Below are positions 25,674-35,228 of a stretch of DNA of 64,000 bases, piece by piece. The notes beneath the pieces are model-generated. The model was not told the origin of the DNA, made no database searches, and saw only the letters and a list, made by a program, of their open reading frames with translations. Within the stretch, counting starts at the first letter, position 1. Each line of letters begins with the position of its first letter. The stretch lies in contig DJPH01000047.1 in assembly GCA_002439755.1 (NCBI GenBank), positions 1 to 64,000 on the forward strand, given 5' to 3'. This DNA is from Prevotellaceae bacterium UBA6417 (lineage in GTDB: Bacteria > Bacteroidota > Bacteroidia > Bacteroidales > Bacteroidaceae). Both the position numbers and the translations under genes were made by a program.

Positions 25674-27122
25674 GGTTATATCGCCCATCAGATAGCGTTT
25701 CTTGCCGTCAGTCAGGTCGTAGGGCATTTCTATTGTCGGGGTGCCGTCGAGAGTTCCCACAGAAACATAGATTTTGTATTTTCCGGGGCGGCACGTGCGG
25801 AAGAACGTGCCGCACGAGTCGTTGATGACGGGTGCCACTGTAAAGCGCGAGAAGAGTGGTACGGCTGGTGCTTTCCCGGGTTTGGCTACGGGGAGAATCT
25901 TTACGTTGAAATCGGTGGCTACCAAAACCGAAACGATGCCTCCGCGTTCGTTCTTGATGGTGAAGCAGGGGTAGCCGCCTTGATAGCATGGCGCAACGCC
26001 GGCATTTTTCCAGTTGGATGCTATTTGAAACGGCTCGCCTTTTTTCACTTTGTCGGGCCATTTGGCGTTGGCTACTTGTATGCGGTAGCCGAGGCGGCGG
26101 TTAATGCGGTCAATGATTTGGCGGTTAGAGTCAAGTTCTTGCCTTGGCCAGCAGTGGATGGACATGTAGGAAGCGTGATAGTCTTCGACCGATTTAAGCA
26201 GTAATTCGCGGTCCCATGCTCCGCGCTCCATCGAGCCGAGCATGTGTTCGTGCTCAAGCACTACGGGCAGGGCAGGCCAGAAGAGCCCTGCCATGCCGCT
26301 GTGGTACCAATGACGCGGTGCGGGTTGCACCAATATGCTGTCGTCCCGCAGCGTAACCCCTTTCGATAAAGCGTAGTCGATGATTGGCGAGTGAACGATG
26401 GGCGCATCGTGTCCAGCGAAGTCGTCCGAAATGACCAGCTGGGTGTGTTTGAAATATTTGCAATAGATGTCGATGATTTTCTTCTGTGTCTCGATGCCCC
26501 ACGAGCGTCCGTGAACCGGTGTGGAGAGCACCGTGTGGCCTTCGCCCCACATGCCGAAATGGCCGATATCGATAAAAGCGACATTCGGATTGTTGTCGTA
26601 GCGCCGGGCCATGATTCTGATAAAATGCTCTACTTTGCTCAGAAATACCGAATCGGCATAATCGGGCTCCAGGTAGTTGCCTACCTTGTAATAACGGGCT
26701 CCTGCATCAAAGACCCACTGCGGTGTGGCACGGCTGAGCCAGTTTTCGGTGGCAGTGACGCGAAAGGCAACCTTTTTGCCCGCTTGAATCCAGCGTTGGG
26801 CAGGGGTATCGACGAGTTCCCAGTTAAAAACTCCTTCCTTAGGCTCGAGAAAACTCCATGGCAGGCGCAGATAAACCGTGCTGAGGCCGGGAAAGTCGTC
26901 TAATACGTCTTCGGCTTCGAGCTTCGACCCATAGTTCTGCAACAGATTGGAATAAAAGTGCATTGTCCAGCCCATGCCCGGATTGACAAGAGCTTTTCCG
27001 TTGTCTTTCGGGACAAACGAACCGGCGTTGGCGGCATGAAAGCCGAAAAGCATAACGCATGCCGCTGCAAGGCAGCGCAGTTTGAAATTATGAAGTACCA
27101 TGTTGCGAAAATACGAAAACAA
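25662..27122 (-). CDS. DUF4832/DUF4874-like secreted protein, glycosidase-like barrel
   Basis: A 486-residue exported protein. The likely start is the second Met at 27101 (MVLHNFKLRCLAAACVMLFG), giving a clear signal peptide ending HAANA. The first ~330 residues look like a TIM barrel related to GH families (NPGMGWTMHFY, VYLRLPWSFLEPKEGVFNW, IDIGHFGMWGEGHT, SMERGAWDREL). The last ~140 residues form a beta domain corresponding to DUF4832 (NAKWPDKVKKGEPFQIASNWKN). EGVFNWE and GEGH are candidate acid sites, but activity is not established. It stands alone between the leu operon and the phosphodiesterase. Confidence 0.7.
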   Translation of the reverse strand: MFSYFRNMVLHNFKLRCLAAACVMLFGFHAANAGSFVPKDNGKALVNPGMGWTMHFYSNLLQNYGSKLEAEDVLDDFPGLSTVYLRLPWSFLEPKEGVFNWELVDTPAQRWIQAGKKVAFRVTATENWLSRATPQWVFDAGARYYKVGNYLEPDYADSVFLSKVEHFIRIMARRYDNNPNVAFIDIGHFGMWGEGHTVLSTPVHGRSWGIETQKKIIDIYCKYFKHTQLVISDDFAGHDAPIVHSPIIDYALSKGVTLRDDSILVQPAPRHWYHSGMAGLFWPALPVVLEHEHMLGSMERGAWDRELLLKSVEDYHASYMSIHCWPRQELDSNRQIIDRINRRLGYRIQVANAKWPDKVKKGEPFQIASNWKNAGVAPCYQGGYPCFTIKNERGGIVSVLVATDFNVKILPVAKPGKAPAVPLFSRFTVAPVINDSCGTFFRTCRPGKYKIYVSVGTLDGTPTIEMPYDLTDGKKRYLMGDITVTD

Positions 27123-27229
27123 ATCTGCACAAGCGTCATATTGTCACTTTAAACGATGGCTTGAGGCGTATTTTTCTGAAAAGGCGAAAAATATCGCGTG
27201 CCATCATGTCTGTATATGGGAATTATGGG

Positions 27230-27237
27230 TATTTTTG
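27230..27237 (+). promoter_or_regulatory. Putative -7 box for the glycerophosphodiesterase gene
   Basis: TATTTTTG, 28 bp before the ATG at 27266, matches the -7 consensus. Because it lies inside an upstream in-frame extension of the gene, it supports the later start codon. A local inverted repeat (ATTTTTC/GAAAAAT, about 27170-27192) lies upstream. Confidence 0.55.
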
Positions 27238-27265
27238 CAAACGGAAAAACAAAAACCAAAGAGAG

Positions 27266-28027
27266 ATGAAAATACGTAAGATTGTATTCGGGCTGTGCCT
27301 GCTTCTTTCAGCAAGTGCTATGGCCGATACGCAAGTAGTAGCCCACAGAGGCTATTGGAGAGCTCCGGGCTCGGCTCAAAACAGTATCAGTTCGTATGAG
27401 AACGCCGACCGTATAGGTTGCTATGGTTCTGAAATCGATTTGTGGATGACGATTGATGGTCATGTAGTAGTCAATCACGATGCCACTTTCAAGGGCGTGA
27501 ACATACAGAACGCCACTTTCGACGAAGTGCGCAAGATAAGGCTTGACAACGGTGAGCAGATACCTACCTTGGAAGAGTATCTCAAGGTAGCCAAGAAAGG
27601 CAAGTCGCGTCTTGTCATAGAAATCAAGACCCATAAAGATCTTTGGCAGCTCAACCAATGCGTTGACAAGACGCTTGCTGCCGTAAAGAAATTCAAGATG
27701 GAGAAAGATGTAGACTATATCGCTTTCAGCTATGCAGCCGTGCTGCGCATCATTGAGAAAGCACCGAAAGGCACTCCCGTATACTATTTGAATGGCGACC
27801 TTCCTCCTCAGAAACTCAAGCAGATAGGCTGTGCCGGTCCCGATTATCACGAAAACGTGTTCCTGAAGACCCATCCCGAATGGATCAAGGAATGTCACGA
27901 TCTTGGTCTGAAGGTGAATGTGTGGACTGTTGACGATGAGAACAACCTGAAGCATTTTATCAATGAAGGTGTTGACTACATAACAACCAATGAGCCTGAG
28001 CTGCTTCAAAAATTGTTGAAGAAATAG
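27266..28027 (+). CDS. Glycerophosphodiester phosphodiesterase, exported
   Basis: Hydrolyses glycerophosphodiesters to glycerol-3-phosphate and an alcohol. From the ATG at 27266 the product is 253 residues: signal peptide (IVFGLCLLLSASAMA), then the GDPD barrel with catalytic VVAHRGYWRAPGSAQNS, GSEIDLWMTIDG (the metal-binding E-x-D) and VNHDATF. The C-terminal VNVWTVDDENN and GVDYITTNEPE complete the family pattern. I chose this start because it gives a clean signal peptide behind GAGAG and the -7 box. It ends in a strong terminator. Confidence 0.9.
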   Translation: MKIRKIVFGLCLLLSASAMADTQVVAHRGYWRAPGSAQNSISSYENADRIGCYGSEIDLWMTIDGHVVVNHDATFKGVNIQNATFDEVRKIRLDNGEQIPTLEEYLKVAKKGKSRLVIEIKTHKDLWQLNQCVDKTLAAVKKFKMEKDVDYIAFSYAAVLRIIEKAPKGTPVYYLNGDLPPQKLKQIGCAGPDYHENVFLKTHPEWIKECHDLGLKVNVWTVDDENNLKHFINEGVDYITTNEPELLQKLLKK

Positions 28028-28050
28028 AGAACGCTTTTACGCAAGCATAC

Positions 28051-28101
28051 AAAACCGGCGCGTCTGCCTTCATCATGTCAAGGCCAACGCGCCGGTTTGT
28101 T
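28051..28101. terminator. Bidirectional terminator after the phosphodiesterase gene
   Basis: AAACCGGCGCGT at 28052-28063 pairs with ACGCGCCGGTTT at 28087-28098. It separates two convergent genes and should serve both. Confidence 0.75.
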
Positions 28102-28126
28102 CTAAATAACTATTACAGCTATTTTT

Positions 28127-29221
28127 CTATTTGTGGTTGTTGACGTATTCTGCCATTCTTGCTTCGTTCTCTTTGACGCTTTGATACAGCTTGAGCTGGG
28201 CGCGCGTACGCACGAGGTTGTGCTCCGGATACTGAATCTTGTAATAGCGGTCTCCGTCGAGATAATCGGCAAAGAAGCGCACACATTGCATAAACGGGAA
28301 CAGTTTGGCAGCGTAAGGGATGTTTTCGCGCTCGACGGGTAACAGGAAGCTCTTGGTGCTTTCAAGATAACCGTCGGTGAAAGCCTCGAATATATCCATG
28401 CGGAAGTTCACTTTGCTTAAATCGGGCTCGTCTTCGCGGCTTGTGTTGGCTGCCGAGCGCAAGAAATCGCCGATATCGCTGAAAACGAAATTGGGCATAA
28501 CGGTATCGAGGTCGATAACGCAGAGCACACTGCCGTCTTTTTCAAACAGGAGGTTGTCAACCTTTGTATCACAGTGGCATATACGTTTGGGTAGCAGACC
28601 CTCGCGGAAGAGTCGTTCGCCTTTGCACATTTCTTCAGCGTCGGTTTCTATGGCTTCTACGATGTCGCGTACTGCGGCAAGGCGTCCCACGCGGTCGGCT
28701 TTAACGGCATCGTGCAACTGTTGCAGCCGAAATTCCATATTATGAAAGTTGGGAATTGTTTCTCCGAGCTTTTCAGGCAAATCCGACAGCATGGCCTGAA
28801 AATTTCCGAAGGCTATGCCTACGTCGTGGCTTGAGGCCGGTGTGACTTCCGACTTTGTGACAGCATCGGGTATGAAGTCCATGATGCGCCAGTACTTACC
28901 GTTTTCATCGCAGAAGTAGTATTTTCCAGATTGCTTTGCGGGGCGGAAGTTAAGTACCTTGCGGTTAATGTCGGTTTCGCCTTTTTCTTCAAGCTTTTTG
29001 CGGATGTGCGTTGTCACGGCAACGATGTTGTGCATCAGCATATCGACATCTGTGAAAATGGCATTGTTGATGTGTTGCAGCACATAGTCGGGACAATTGT
29101 TTTCTTGGGTGGTAACTTTGAAAGTGTCGTTGATAAGTCCGTTACCGAGCGGCTTAATGTCGACTACAGTGCCAGGAATATCAAATTGTGACACGATTGA
29201 GAGAAACTTTTCTTTTTCCAT
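28127..29221 (-). CDS. Phosphotransferase-family kinase, N-acetylhexosamine-kinase-like
   Basis: A 364-residue cytoplasmic kinase of the aminoglycoside-phosphotransferase fold. The catalytic loop ICHCDTKVDNLLF (HxDxxxxN) and the metal-binding VIDLDTVMPNFVFSDIGDF are both present, with an N-terminal nucleotide-binding lobe (IKPLGNGLINDTFKV). The overall pattern resembles the NahK-type kinases that phosphorylate N-acetylhexosamines at C1, as annotated in bifidobacteria and many Bacteroides; the substrate here is an inference. It has its own -7 box about 85 bp upstream. Confidence 0.75.
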   Translation of the reverse strand: MEKEKFLSIVSQFDIPGTVVDIKPLGNGLINDTFKVTTQENNCPDYVLQHINNAIFTDVDMLMHNIVAVTTHIRKKLEEKGETDINRKVLNFRPAKQSGKYYFCDENGKYWRIMDFIPDAVTKSEVTPASSHDVGIAFGNFQAMLSDLPEKLGETIPNFHNMEFRLQQLHDAVKADRVGRLAAVRDIVEAIETDAEEMCKGERLFREGLLPKRICHCDTKVDNLLFEKDGSVLCVIDLDTVMPNFVFSDIGDFLRSAANTSREDEPDLSKVNFRMDIFEAFTDGYLESTKSFLLPVERENIPYAAKLFPFMQCVRFFADYLDGDRYYKIQYPEHNLVRTRAQLKLYQSVKENEARMAEYVNNHK

Positions 29222-29304
29222 TGTGAAGCTTTTCAGTGGTTATTATATTTGGAAGCTCTGCTTTTAGAACTGCTCAGGCAGTTTATATTGGCAGATAGTT
29301 TTTG

Positions 29305-29312
29305 CAAATATA
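29305..29312 (-). promoter_or_regulatory. Putative -7 box for the NahK-like kinase gene
   Basis: TATATTTG on the minus strand, 83 bp before the start codon at 29221. No matching -33 element was identified. Confidence 0.45.
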
Positions 29313-29479
29313 GGAATATTTTTCGTTATGCTTTGCGTATGCCGTGAAAAAACAGAGTTTTGCGACATTTTCGGTCAGCGAAACAGGTCGTGTTGAATCA
29401 TGCGTTCGTTTTAAAGGTCCGTGTGTCGTCGATGTGTAAAAAGAGCAAAGACAGTGCGGTGGTTTTCGATGGAAATAAC

Positions 29480-29487
29480 TACCTTTG
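29480..29487 (+). promoter_or_regulatory. Putative -7 box for purB
   Basis: TACCTTTG lies 21 bp before the purB ATG at 29509, so the leader is very short. It overlaps an in-frame upstream start, which argues for the ATG at 29509. Confidence 0.55.
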
Positions 29488-29508
29488 CAATCATTTAAAA
29501 CGTTACAC

Positions 29509-30855
29509 ATGGATTTAGATGTATTGACAGCCGTCTCACCCATAGACGGTCGGTATCGCAGTAAGGTTGATAGCCTGTCTCCTTATTTTTCGGAATATGC
29601 TTTGATCAAGCACCGCGTGAGAGTGGAGATAGAGTACTTTGTGATGCTGTGTGAATTGCCTTTGCCTCAGTTGGCAGGCTTTGACAAGTCTTTGTTCCCG
29701 CGGTTGCGTGGTTTCTACGAAAATTTGTCGGAAGCCGATGCCCAGCGCGTAAAAGACATAGAAAAGGTGACAAATCATGATGTCAAGGCAATAGAATACT
29801 TTATCAAGGAAAAATTTGACGAGATAGGCGGTTTGGATGAATACAAGGAATTCATACATTTCGGATTGACATCTCAGGATATAAACAATACCTCCTTTCC
29901 GCTGATGCTGAAGGAAGCGATGTCGGCGGTGGTCTATCCGGCTTTGGACGAATTGGTAGACCAGCTGAATGCCTATGCCGAAGAATGGAAAGATGTGCCG
30001 ATGCTTGCGCATACACACGGACAACCTGCATCGCCTACGCGTCTTGGCAAGGAAATAAAGGTGTTTGCTTACCGTCTGGAACGTCAGATTGCCGAGCTGC
30101 GGCGTTTGCCTTATCCCGCGAAGTTTGGCGGAGCCACGGGTAACCTGAACGCTCACCATGTGGCCTATCCGCAATATGACTGGAAGACTGTTTGCAATCG
30201 TTTTGTCGAGGAACGTCTCGGATTGGAGCGCGAGCAGTATACCACGCAGATATCCAACTATGACGGACTGGGCGAAATATTCGATGCACTGAAGCGCATC
30301 AATACAATTGTTATCGATCTTGACCGCGATTTTTGGCAGTATATTTCGATGAACTACTTCAAACAAAAGATTAAAGCAGGAGAAGTCGGATCGAGTGCAA
30401 TGCCGCATAAGGTCAATCCCATCGATTTTGAAAATTCGGAGGGAAATATGGGAATGGCCAACGCCATACTTGTGTTCCTTTCAACGAAACTTCCCATATC
30501 GCGCCTGCAACGCGATTTGACAGATTCGACAGTCTTGCGCAACATAGGTGTGCCTTTAGGTCATATGATGATAGCTCTTGCCAGTACGTTGAAAGGTCTG
30601 CGCAAGCTGTTGCTGCACCGCGAGAGCATCGATGCGGATCTGAACGGCTGCTGGGTAGTAGTTGCCGAAGGCATTCAGACCATACTGCGTCGCGAGGCCT
30701 ATCCGCATCCGTATGAAGCCTTGAAAGCCTTGACTCGTACCAACAACGAGATAACCGAAGAAACCATCCGTCGTTTTATTGAAAATCTTGACGTGTCGGA
30801 ATCGGTAAAGGCAGAATTGCGTGCCATTACGCCTCAGTCTTATACGGGGATTTAG
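29509..30855 (+). CDS. purB: Adenylosuccinate lyase
   Basis: Acts twice in purine synthesis: cleaves SAICAR to AICAR and adenylosuccinate to AMP, releasing fumarate. From the ATG at 29509 the product is 448 residues starting MDLDVLTAVSPIDGRYRSK. The fumarase/aspartase-superfamily signature is GSSAMPHKVNPIDFENSEGN; HTHGQPASPTRLGKE supplies the other catalytic histidine region. It belongs to the E. coli-like PurB branch (SPIDGRY start). Confidence 0.96.
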   Translation: MDLDVLTAVSPIDGRYRSKVDSLSPYFSEYALIKHRVRVEIEYFVMLCELPLPQLAGFDKSLFPRLRGFYENLSEADAQRVKDIEKVTNHDVKAIEYFIKEKFDEIGGLDEYKEFIHFGLTSQDINNTSFPLMLKEAMSAVVYPALDELVDQLNAYAEEWKDVPMLAHTHGQPASPTRLGKEIKVFAYRLERQIAELRRLPYPAKFGGATGNLNAHHVAYPQYDWKTVCNRFVEERLGLEREQYTTQISNYDGLGEIFDALKRINTIVIDLDRDFWQYISMNYFKQKIKAGEVGSSAMPHKVNPIDFENSEGNMGMANAILVFLSTKLPISRLQRDLTDSTVLRNIGVPLGHMMIALASTLKGLRKLLLHRESIDADLNGCWVVVAEGIQTILRREAYPHPYEALKALTRTNNEITEETIRRFIENLDVSESVKAELRAITPQSYTGI

Positions 30856-30941
30856 GCAAGGCCGGAAAGTCTGGCTGCTGATATTATTGGCATTGCAGCA
30901 TATGCAGTATGTACAACTTAAAGAATATATTCAAAATAATA

Positions 30942-30957
30942 AGAGCCGTGAGGCTTT
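30942..30957 (+). other. Short hairpin motif shared with the leu leader (AGAGCCGTGAGGCTTT)
   Basis: Fifteen of 16 bases match the stem at 19172-19187. Here it lies 20 bp before the rluB-like start codon in the 120-bp gap after purB. It may be a weak terminator for purB or a 5' stem. Confidence 0.3.
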
Positions 30958-30976
30958 AATACCAATCAAATAGTTT

Positions 30977-32431
30977 ATGATAGACGAAGAAAACATTGGA
31001 CAGCAGAATGCTTCTGCTTCAGAATCGGAAACGCCTGAGAATTCAGCCGTTCGAGCCGACAGAAAACCAACGGCTGCGCGTCCGCGCATCCGCCGCCATA
31101 TATCGCATGGCGAAAAGGTGACAGCATATTCGGCAACGCCCTATCGGCGGGAACAGACCGGGTATCAGCCGCGAACAAGCAATTATCAGCCACGCGAAAA
31201 CAGTTACCAGCCCCGTGAAAACGGATTTCGCGGACCGCGTTATGGTTCGTCATTATCGCAATTTGCACCGCGCGAGCAGCGATTCAATCGCAATGCCAAC
31301 GGCAGCGAACAGACACGCGGAGGAGAATATTCAGGAAGAGAGCAAAGCTATAATACCACTCGTTATAATGACGAGGGAAAGGATAATTATAACAGATACC
31401 AGCCTCAACGTAACGCATATCAGCGTGGCGCATATCGCCAACGTCCTTATCAGTCGCAACCCGATGCCTTCAATAGGGTGGATTTCGACTATCGTGAAGG
31501 CTATAACAGCAATAGCTATGACAGTAATTATGGCAACAGAATCGATAATTATAATGGTAATCGTCATTTTGGCGAACGCCAGCGTAATGATCGGGGAGGT
31601 TATACGCAGAAGCGTCAGCAACAAAAGCGCAAGCGTCCGTATGAATACGACCTGGCGGGCAAGTATGGTTTGAAAAAAGTGCTTCGTTACAAAGAGGCCA
31701 ACGTGGATCCCAAACAACCCATTCGCCTGAACAAGTATTTGGCCAATGCCGGAATCTGTTCGCGTCGTGATGCCGACAAATTTATAACAGAAGGGCTTGT
31801 TACCGTAAACGGAAATGTCGTTACCGAACTGGGTACGAAAGTGATGCGCTCGGATGAAGTGAGGTATAAAGATCAGAATGTGATGCTTGAAGACAAAATC
31901 TATATACTTCTCAACAAACCGAAAGATTATGTGACGACGAGCGATGATCCGCTAAATCGCAAGACGGTGATGGATTTGGTAAAGAATGCTTGTCCCGAGC
32001 GCATATATCCGATAGGACGCTTGGACCGCAACACTACCGGCGTATTGCTGTTGACCAACGACGGTGATATGGCATCGCGCCTGATGCACCCGAAGTATAT
32101 GAAAAAGAAGATTTATCATGTCTACCTGCATAAATCCGTGTCGGAAGAGGATATGAAAAAGATCCTGACCGGAATCGAACTGGATGATGGCGAGATAAAG
32201 GCCGATGCAATTGAATATGCAAGCGAAACAGACAAGAAGCAAGTAGGTATTGAGATTCACAGCGGACGCAACCGCGTTGTGCGCCGAATATTTGAAACCT
32301 TGGGTTATCATGTAGTGAAACTCGACCGAGTATATTTTGCAGGGTTAACCAAGAAGAACCTTCGACGCGGAGAATGGCGTTTCCTGACTGAAGATGAAGT
32401 GCGGGTACTTCGCATGGGCGCGTATGAATAA
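30977..32431 (+). CDS. Ribosomal large-subunit pseudouridine synthase (RluB/RsuA family) with long disordered N-terminus
   Basis: Converts a specific uridine of rRNA to pseudouridine. The catalytic half starts near residue 245: an S4 RNA-binding domain (RLNKYLANAGICSRRDADKFI) followed by the synthase domain with the catalytic aspartate in PIGRLDRNTTGVLLLTNDG. The first ~235 residues are a low-complexity Arg/Tyr/Asn/Gln-rich tail with repeated YQPR units (YQPRTSNYQPRENSYQPREN), later RYQPQRNAYQRGAYRQRPYQ, ending in a basic patch (QKRQQQKRKRPY). Such tails occur in Bacteroidetes homologues and should be unstructured and RNA-binding. Exact target uridine unknown. asnS follows after 21 bp. Confidence 0.9.
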   Translation: MIDEENIGQQNASASESETPENSAVRADRKPTAARPRIRRHISHGEKVTAYSATPYRREQTGYQPRTSNYQPRENSYQPRENGFRGPRYGSSLSQFAPREQRFNRNANGSEQTRGGEYSGREQSYNTTRYNDEGKDNYNRYQPQRNAYQRGAYRQRPYQSQPDAFNRVDFDYREGYNSNSYDSNYGNRIDNYNGNRHFGERQRNDRGGYTQKRQQQKRKRPYEYDLAGKYGLKKVLRYKEANVDPKQPIRLNKYLANAGICSRRDADKFITEGLVTVNGNVVTELGTKVMRSDEVRYKDQNVMLEDKIYILLNKPKDYVTTSDDPLNRKTVMDLVKNACPERIYPIGRLDRNTTGVLLLTNDGDMASRLMHPKYMKKKIYHVYLHKSVSEEDMKKILTGIELDDGEIKADAIEYASETDKKQVGIEIHSGRNRVVRRIFETLGYHVVKLDRVYFAGLTKKNLRRGEWRFLTEDEVRVLRMGAYE

Positions 32432-32452
32432 GTAAAGAAATACAGCAATTCG

Positions 32453-33856
32453 ATGAAAGCGATAAAAAGAACAAAAATTATCGACGTGTTGGCTTCGGAA
32501 GCCTATGGCTCTGAAGTGAATGTCAAAGGTTGGGTGCGTACGCACCGAGGCAGTAAGGCCGTTCATTTTATAGCATTGAATGATGGGTCTACTATAAAGA
32601 ATGTACAGATAGTGGCCGATGCAGCCAATTTTGAGGCTGAACTTTTCAAGCAGATTACAACGGGAGCCTGTATTAGCGTAAACGGCTTACTGACGAAGAG
32701 CCCCGGTGCCGGTCAGGCCAGTGAGTTGCAGGCAACAAAAATTGAGGTGCTTGGATTGTGTCCATCCGATTATCCGATGCAGAAAAAGGGGCAGACTTTC
32801 GAATATATGCGTCAGAATGCCCATTTGCGTTTGCGTACCAATACATTTGGCGCTGTGTTTCGTATACGTCACAACATGGCAATCGCCATTCATCGCTATT
32901 TTCATGAGCACGGCTTTTTCTATTTTCATACACCAATCATAACTGCGAGCGATTGCGAAGGAGCCGGTGAGATGTTCCAGGTGACAACGAAGAATCTCTA
33001 TGATTTAAAAAAAGATGAGAACGGCCGTATCGACTATTCGGATGACTTTTTCGGAAAAATGACTTCGTTGACCGTTAGCGGGCAACTTGAGGGAGAATTG
33101 GCCGCGACTGCATTGGGGGCTATCTATACGTTTGGACCGACATTTCGTGCCGAGAATTCCAATACGCCGCGGCATTTGGCCGAATTTTGGATGATTGAAC
33201 CGGAAGTGGCCTTTATCGATTTGGACGACTTGATGGATTTGGAAGAAGATTTTATCAAGTACTGTATCAAATGGGCTCTTGAAAATTGCAAGGACGATTT
33301 GGCGTTTCTCAATAAAATGATAGACAATACGCTTGTGGAACGTTTGCAGTCTGTGATTGCAGAAAATTTTGTCAGATTGCCTTATACCGAGGGAATAAAG
33401 ATCCTTGAAAAAGCAGTTGAAGAGGGACACAAATTTGAGTTTCCGGTAAGTTGGGGCATGGATCTTGCAAGCGAGCATGAGCGCTACCTTGTGGAGCATC
33501 ATTTCAAGAAACCTGTTATAATGACTGACTATCCGAAAGAGATCAAGGCTTTTTATATGAAGATGAACAAGGATGGGAAAACGGTTCAAGGTACAGATGT
33601 CCTTTTTCCTCAGATAGGTGAAATCATCGGAGGAAGCGTGCGTGAAGAAAACTACGAAAAGTTGCAGGAACAAATACGTGTTCGTAACATTCCGATGAAA
33701 GACATGTGGTGGTATCTTGACACCAGAAAATTCGGCACATGCCCGCATGGCGGTTTCGGATTGGGCTTTGAACGACTCATATTATTTGTGACAGGAATGC
33801 AGAATATCCGTGATGTGATACCTTTTCCGCGTACTCCGAAGACTGCAGATTTTTGA
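32453..33856 (+). CDS. asnS: Asparaginyl-tRNA synthetase
   Basis: Charges tRNA-Asn. The 467-residue class II enzyme has an N-terminal OB-fold anticodon-binding domain (about 1-110, [14 protein letters not shown]), then the catalytic domain with motif 2 ([20 protein letters not shown]) and motif 3 ([15 protein letters not shown]). [15 protein letters not shown] and the short insert fit the bacterial AsnRS, not AspRS. It ends in a terminator about 60 bp later. Confidence 0.96.
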   Translation: MKAIKRTKIIDVLASEAYGSEVNVKGWVRTHRGSKAVHFIALNDGSTIKNVQIVADAANFEAELFKQITTGACISVNGLLTKSPGAGQASELQATKIEVLGLCPSDYPMQKKGQTFEYMRQNAHLRLRTNTFGAVFRIRHNMAIAIHRYFHEHGFFYFHTPIITASDCEGAGEMFQVTTKNLYDLKKDENGRIDYSDDFFGKMTSLTVSGQLEGELAATALGAIYTFGPTFRAENSNTPRHLAEFWMIEPEVAFIDLDDLMDLEEDFIKYCIKWALENCKDDLAFLNKMIDNTLVERLQSVIAENFVRLPYTEGIKILEKAVEEGHKFEFPVSWGMDLASEHERYLVEHHFKKPVIMTDYPKEIKAFYMKMNKDGKTVQGTDVLFPQIGEIIGGSVREENYEKLQEQIRVRNIPMKDMWWYLDTRKFGTCPHGGFGLGFERLILFVTGMQNIRDVIPFPRTPKTADF

Positions 33857-33912
33857 TATAGATATTTTGCCAGGCAGCCCTTACGACTGGATGGCAAGTG
33901 CATAAAAAATAG

Positions 33913-33941
33913 AGAGTCCGGCCGTATAACCGGGCTTTTCT
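33913..33941 (+). terminator. Terminator after asnS
   Basis: AGTCCGG at 33915-33921 pairs with CCGGGCT at 33930-33936 (one wobble), followed by TTTTCTGT. It should end the purB/rluB/asnS transcripts before the kinase gene. Confidence 0.6.
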
Positions 33942-33993
33942 GTATAATAAAAGGTGCATGGCAACGTTATAAATATCAAGGAAGTTTGTACGT

Positions 33994-35166
33994 ATGCAAT
34001 GGATAGATAGAAGCAAACAGGTAAAATACGTGCTTATGGTGGTTGCTGTGTCGATAGCAACCATATCATTGGTATTTTCCCACTATCTGGTGAAGACATT
34101 GGAAAAAGACGCCAAATCAAAAATGGTTGTTTGGGCAGAGGCTATGCGTTCGCTTAATAAGGCAGATGAAAATACAGATTTGAGTTTAGTGCTTAAAGTC
34201 ATTAATAATAATGACGCAATTCCTGTTGTTGTATTGAACAGAAATGGCAATGTCCTTGATTACAGAAATTTAAAGCTGAAGTATGATAGTAAGGCGGACT
34301 CAGTGGCAGCCCTACACCGTAAGGTGGAAGACTTGCGCCGGGAAGGTTACAGTATCAAATTGAGTTACGACCCATCTGATGCGGAAACAGGCAATAACTA
34401 TATGGAAGTGCTCTATGACGAATCCGTACTGTTGAAACGCCTGTCGGTATATCCCTATATCCAAATAGGCATCGTCGCAATATTCCTTATAATAATGGTG
34501 TATGCGCTGCTAAGTTCAAAACGAGCCGAGCAAAACCGTGTTTGGGTGGGTCTGACCAAAGAAATTGCTCATCAGCTCGGGACTCCTATCAGTTCGCTTA
34601 TGGCATGGGTGGAGCTTCTGAGAGAAACATATCCGGGAAACGTGATGATTGGAGAGATGAACAAGGATGTGGAACGTTTAAATCTTATAGCCGAGAGATT
34701 CTCAAAGATAGGATCCATGCCAGAATCCAAAGAAGAGAATCTGAACGAGGTAATGTGGCATGTGATCAATTATCTGTCAAAGCGCACGTCTGATCAGGTA
34801 GAATATATTTGTAATTTTCCTGCAACACCGGTTTATCTGAGATTGTGTGCACCTTTGTTTGAGTGGATAATTGAGAATTTATGCAAGAATGCCATTGATG
34901 CAATGTCCGGGCGTGGCCGCATAATTTTGACAATGCACGAATTGACATCTATGGTAATAATAGAGGTTACCGATACAGGCAAAGGAATTGCAAAGAACCG
35001 TTTCAAATCAGTATTTGTTCCCGGCTATACTACCAAGCAGCGCGGCTGGGGCTTGGGATTGTCGCTTGTGCGTCGTATAGTAGAGGTCTACCATAAAGGA
35101 AGGATATACGTGAAAAATTCAGAGCTGGGAAAAGGAACTACATTTCGCATTGAATTAAGGAAATGA
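33994..35166 (+). CDS. Membrane sensor histidine kinase, orphan
   Basis: A 390-residue two-component sensor. Transmembrane helices lie at about 12-32 (YVLMVVAVSIATISLVFSHY) and 155-173 (IGIVAIFLIIMVYALL), flanking a ~120-residue periplasmic sensor region. The dimerisation helix has the phospho-accepting His193 in EIAHQLGTPISSL. The ATPase domain shows the N box (IENLCKNAIDAM), G1 (DTGKGIAK), and G2 (GWGLGLSLVRRI). No HAMP domain is obvious and no response regulator is adjacent, so its partner and signal are unknown. Confidence 0.88.
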   Translation: MQWIDRSKQVKYVLMVVAVSIATISLVFSHYLVKTLEKDAKSKMVVWAEAMRSLNKADENTDLSLVLKVINNNDAIPVVVLNRNGNVLDYRNLKLKYDSKADSVAALHRKVEDLRREGYSIKLSYDPSDAETGNNYMEVLYDESVLLKRLSVYPYIQIGIVAIFLIIMVYALLSSKRAEQNRVWVGLTKEIAHQLGTPISSLMAWVELLRETYPGNVMIGEMNKDVERLNLIAERFSKIGSMPESKEENLNEVMWHVINYLSKRTSDQVEYICNFPATPVYLRLCAPLFEWIIENLCKNAIDAMSGRGRIILTMHELTSMVIIEVTDTGKGIAKNRFKSVFVPGYTTKQRGWGLGLSLVRRIVEVYHKGRIYVKNSELGKGTTFRIELRK

Positions 35167-35178
35167 ATCAATAAGTAA

Positions 35179-35209
35179 TTGGTCGGTAACAAAAAAAATA
35201 GTAACTTTG
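35179..35209 (+). promoter_or_regulatory. Promoter of DUF177-rpmF-fabH (TTGG - 19 bp - TAACTTTG)
   Basis: TTGG at 35179-35182 and TAACTTTG at 35202-35209 are 19 bp apart, fitting the Bacteroidetes consensus. The DUF177 start codon is 19 bp downstream. Confidence 0.65.
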
Positions 35210-35228
35210 CAAGCCAGAAATTAAGAAT

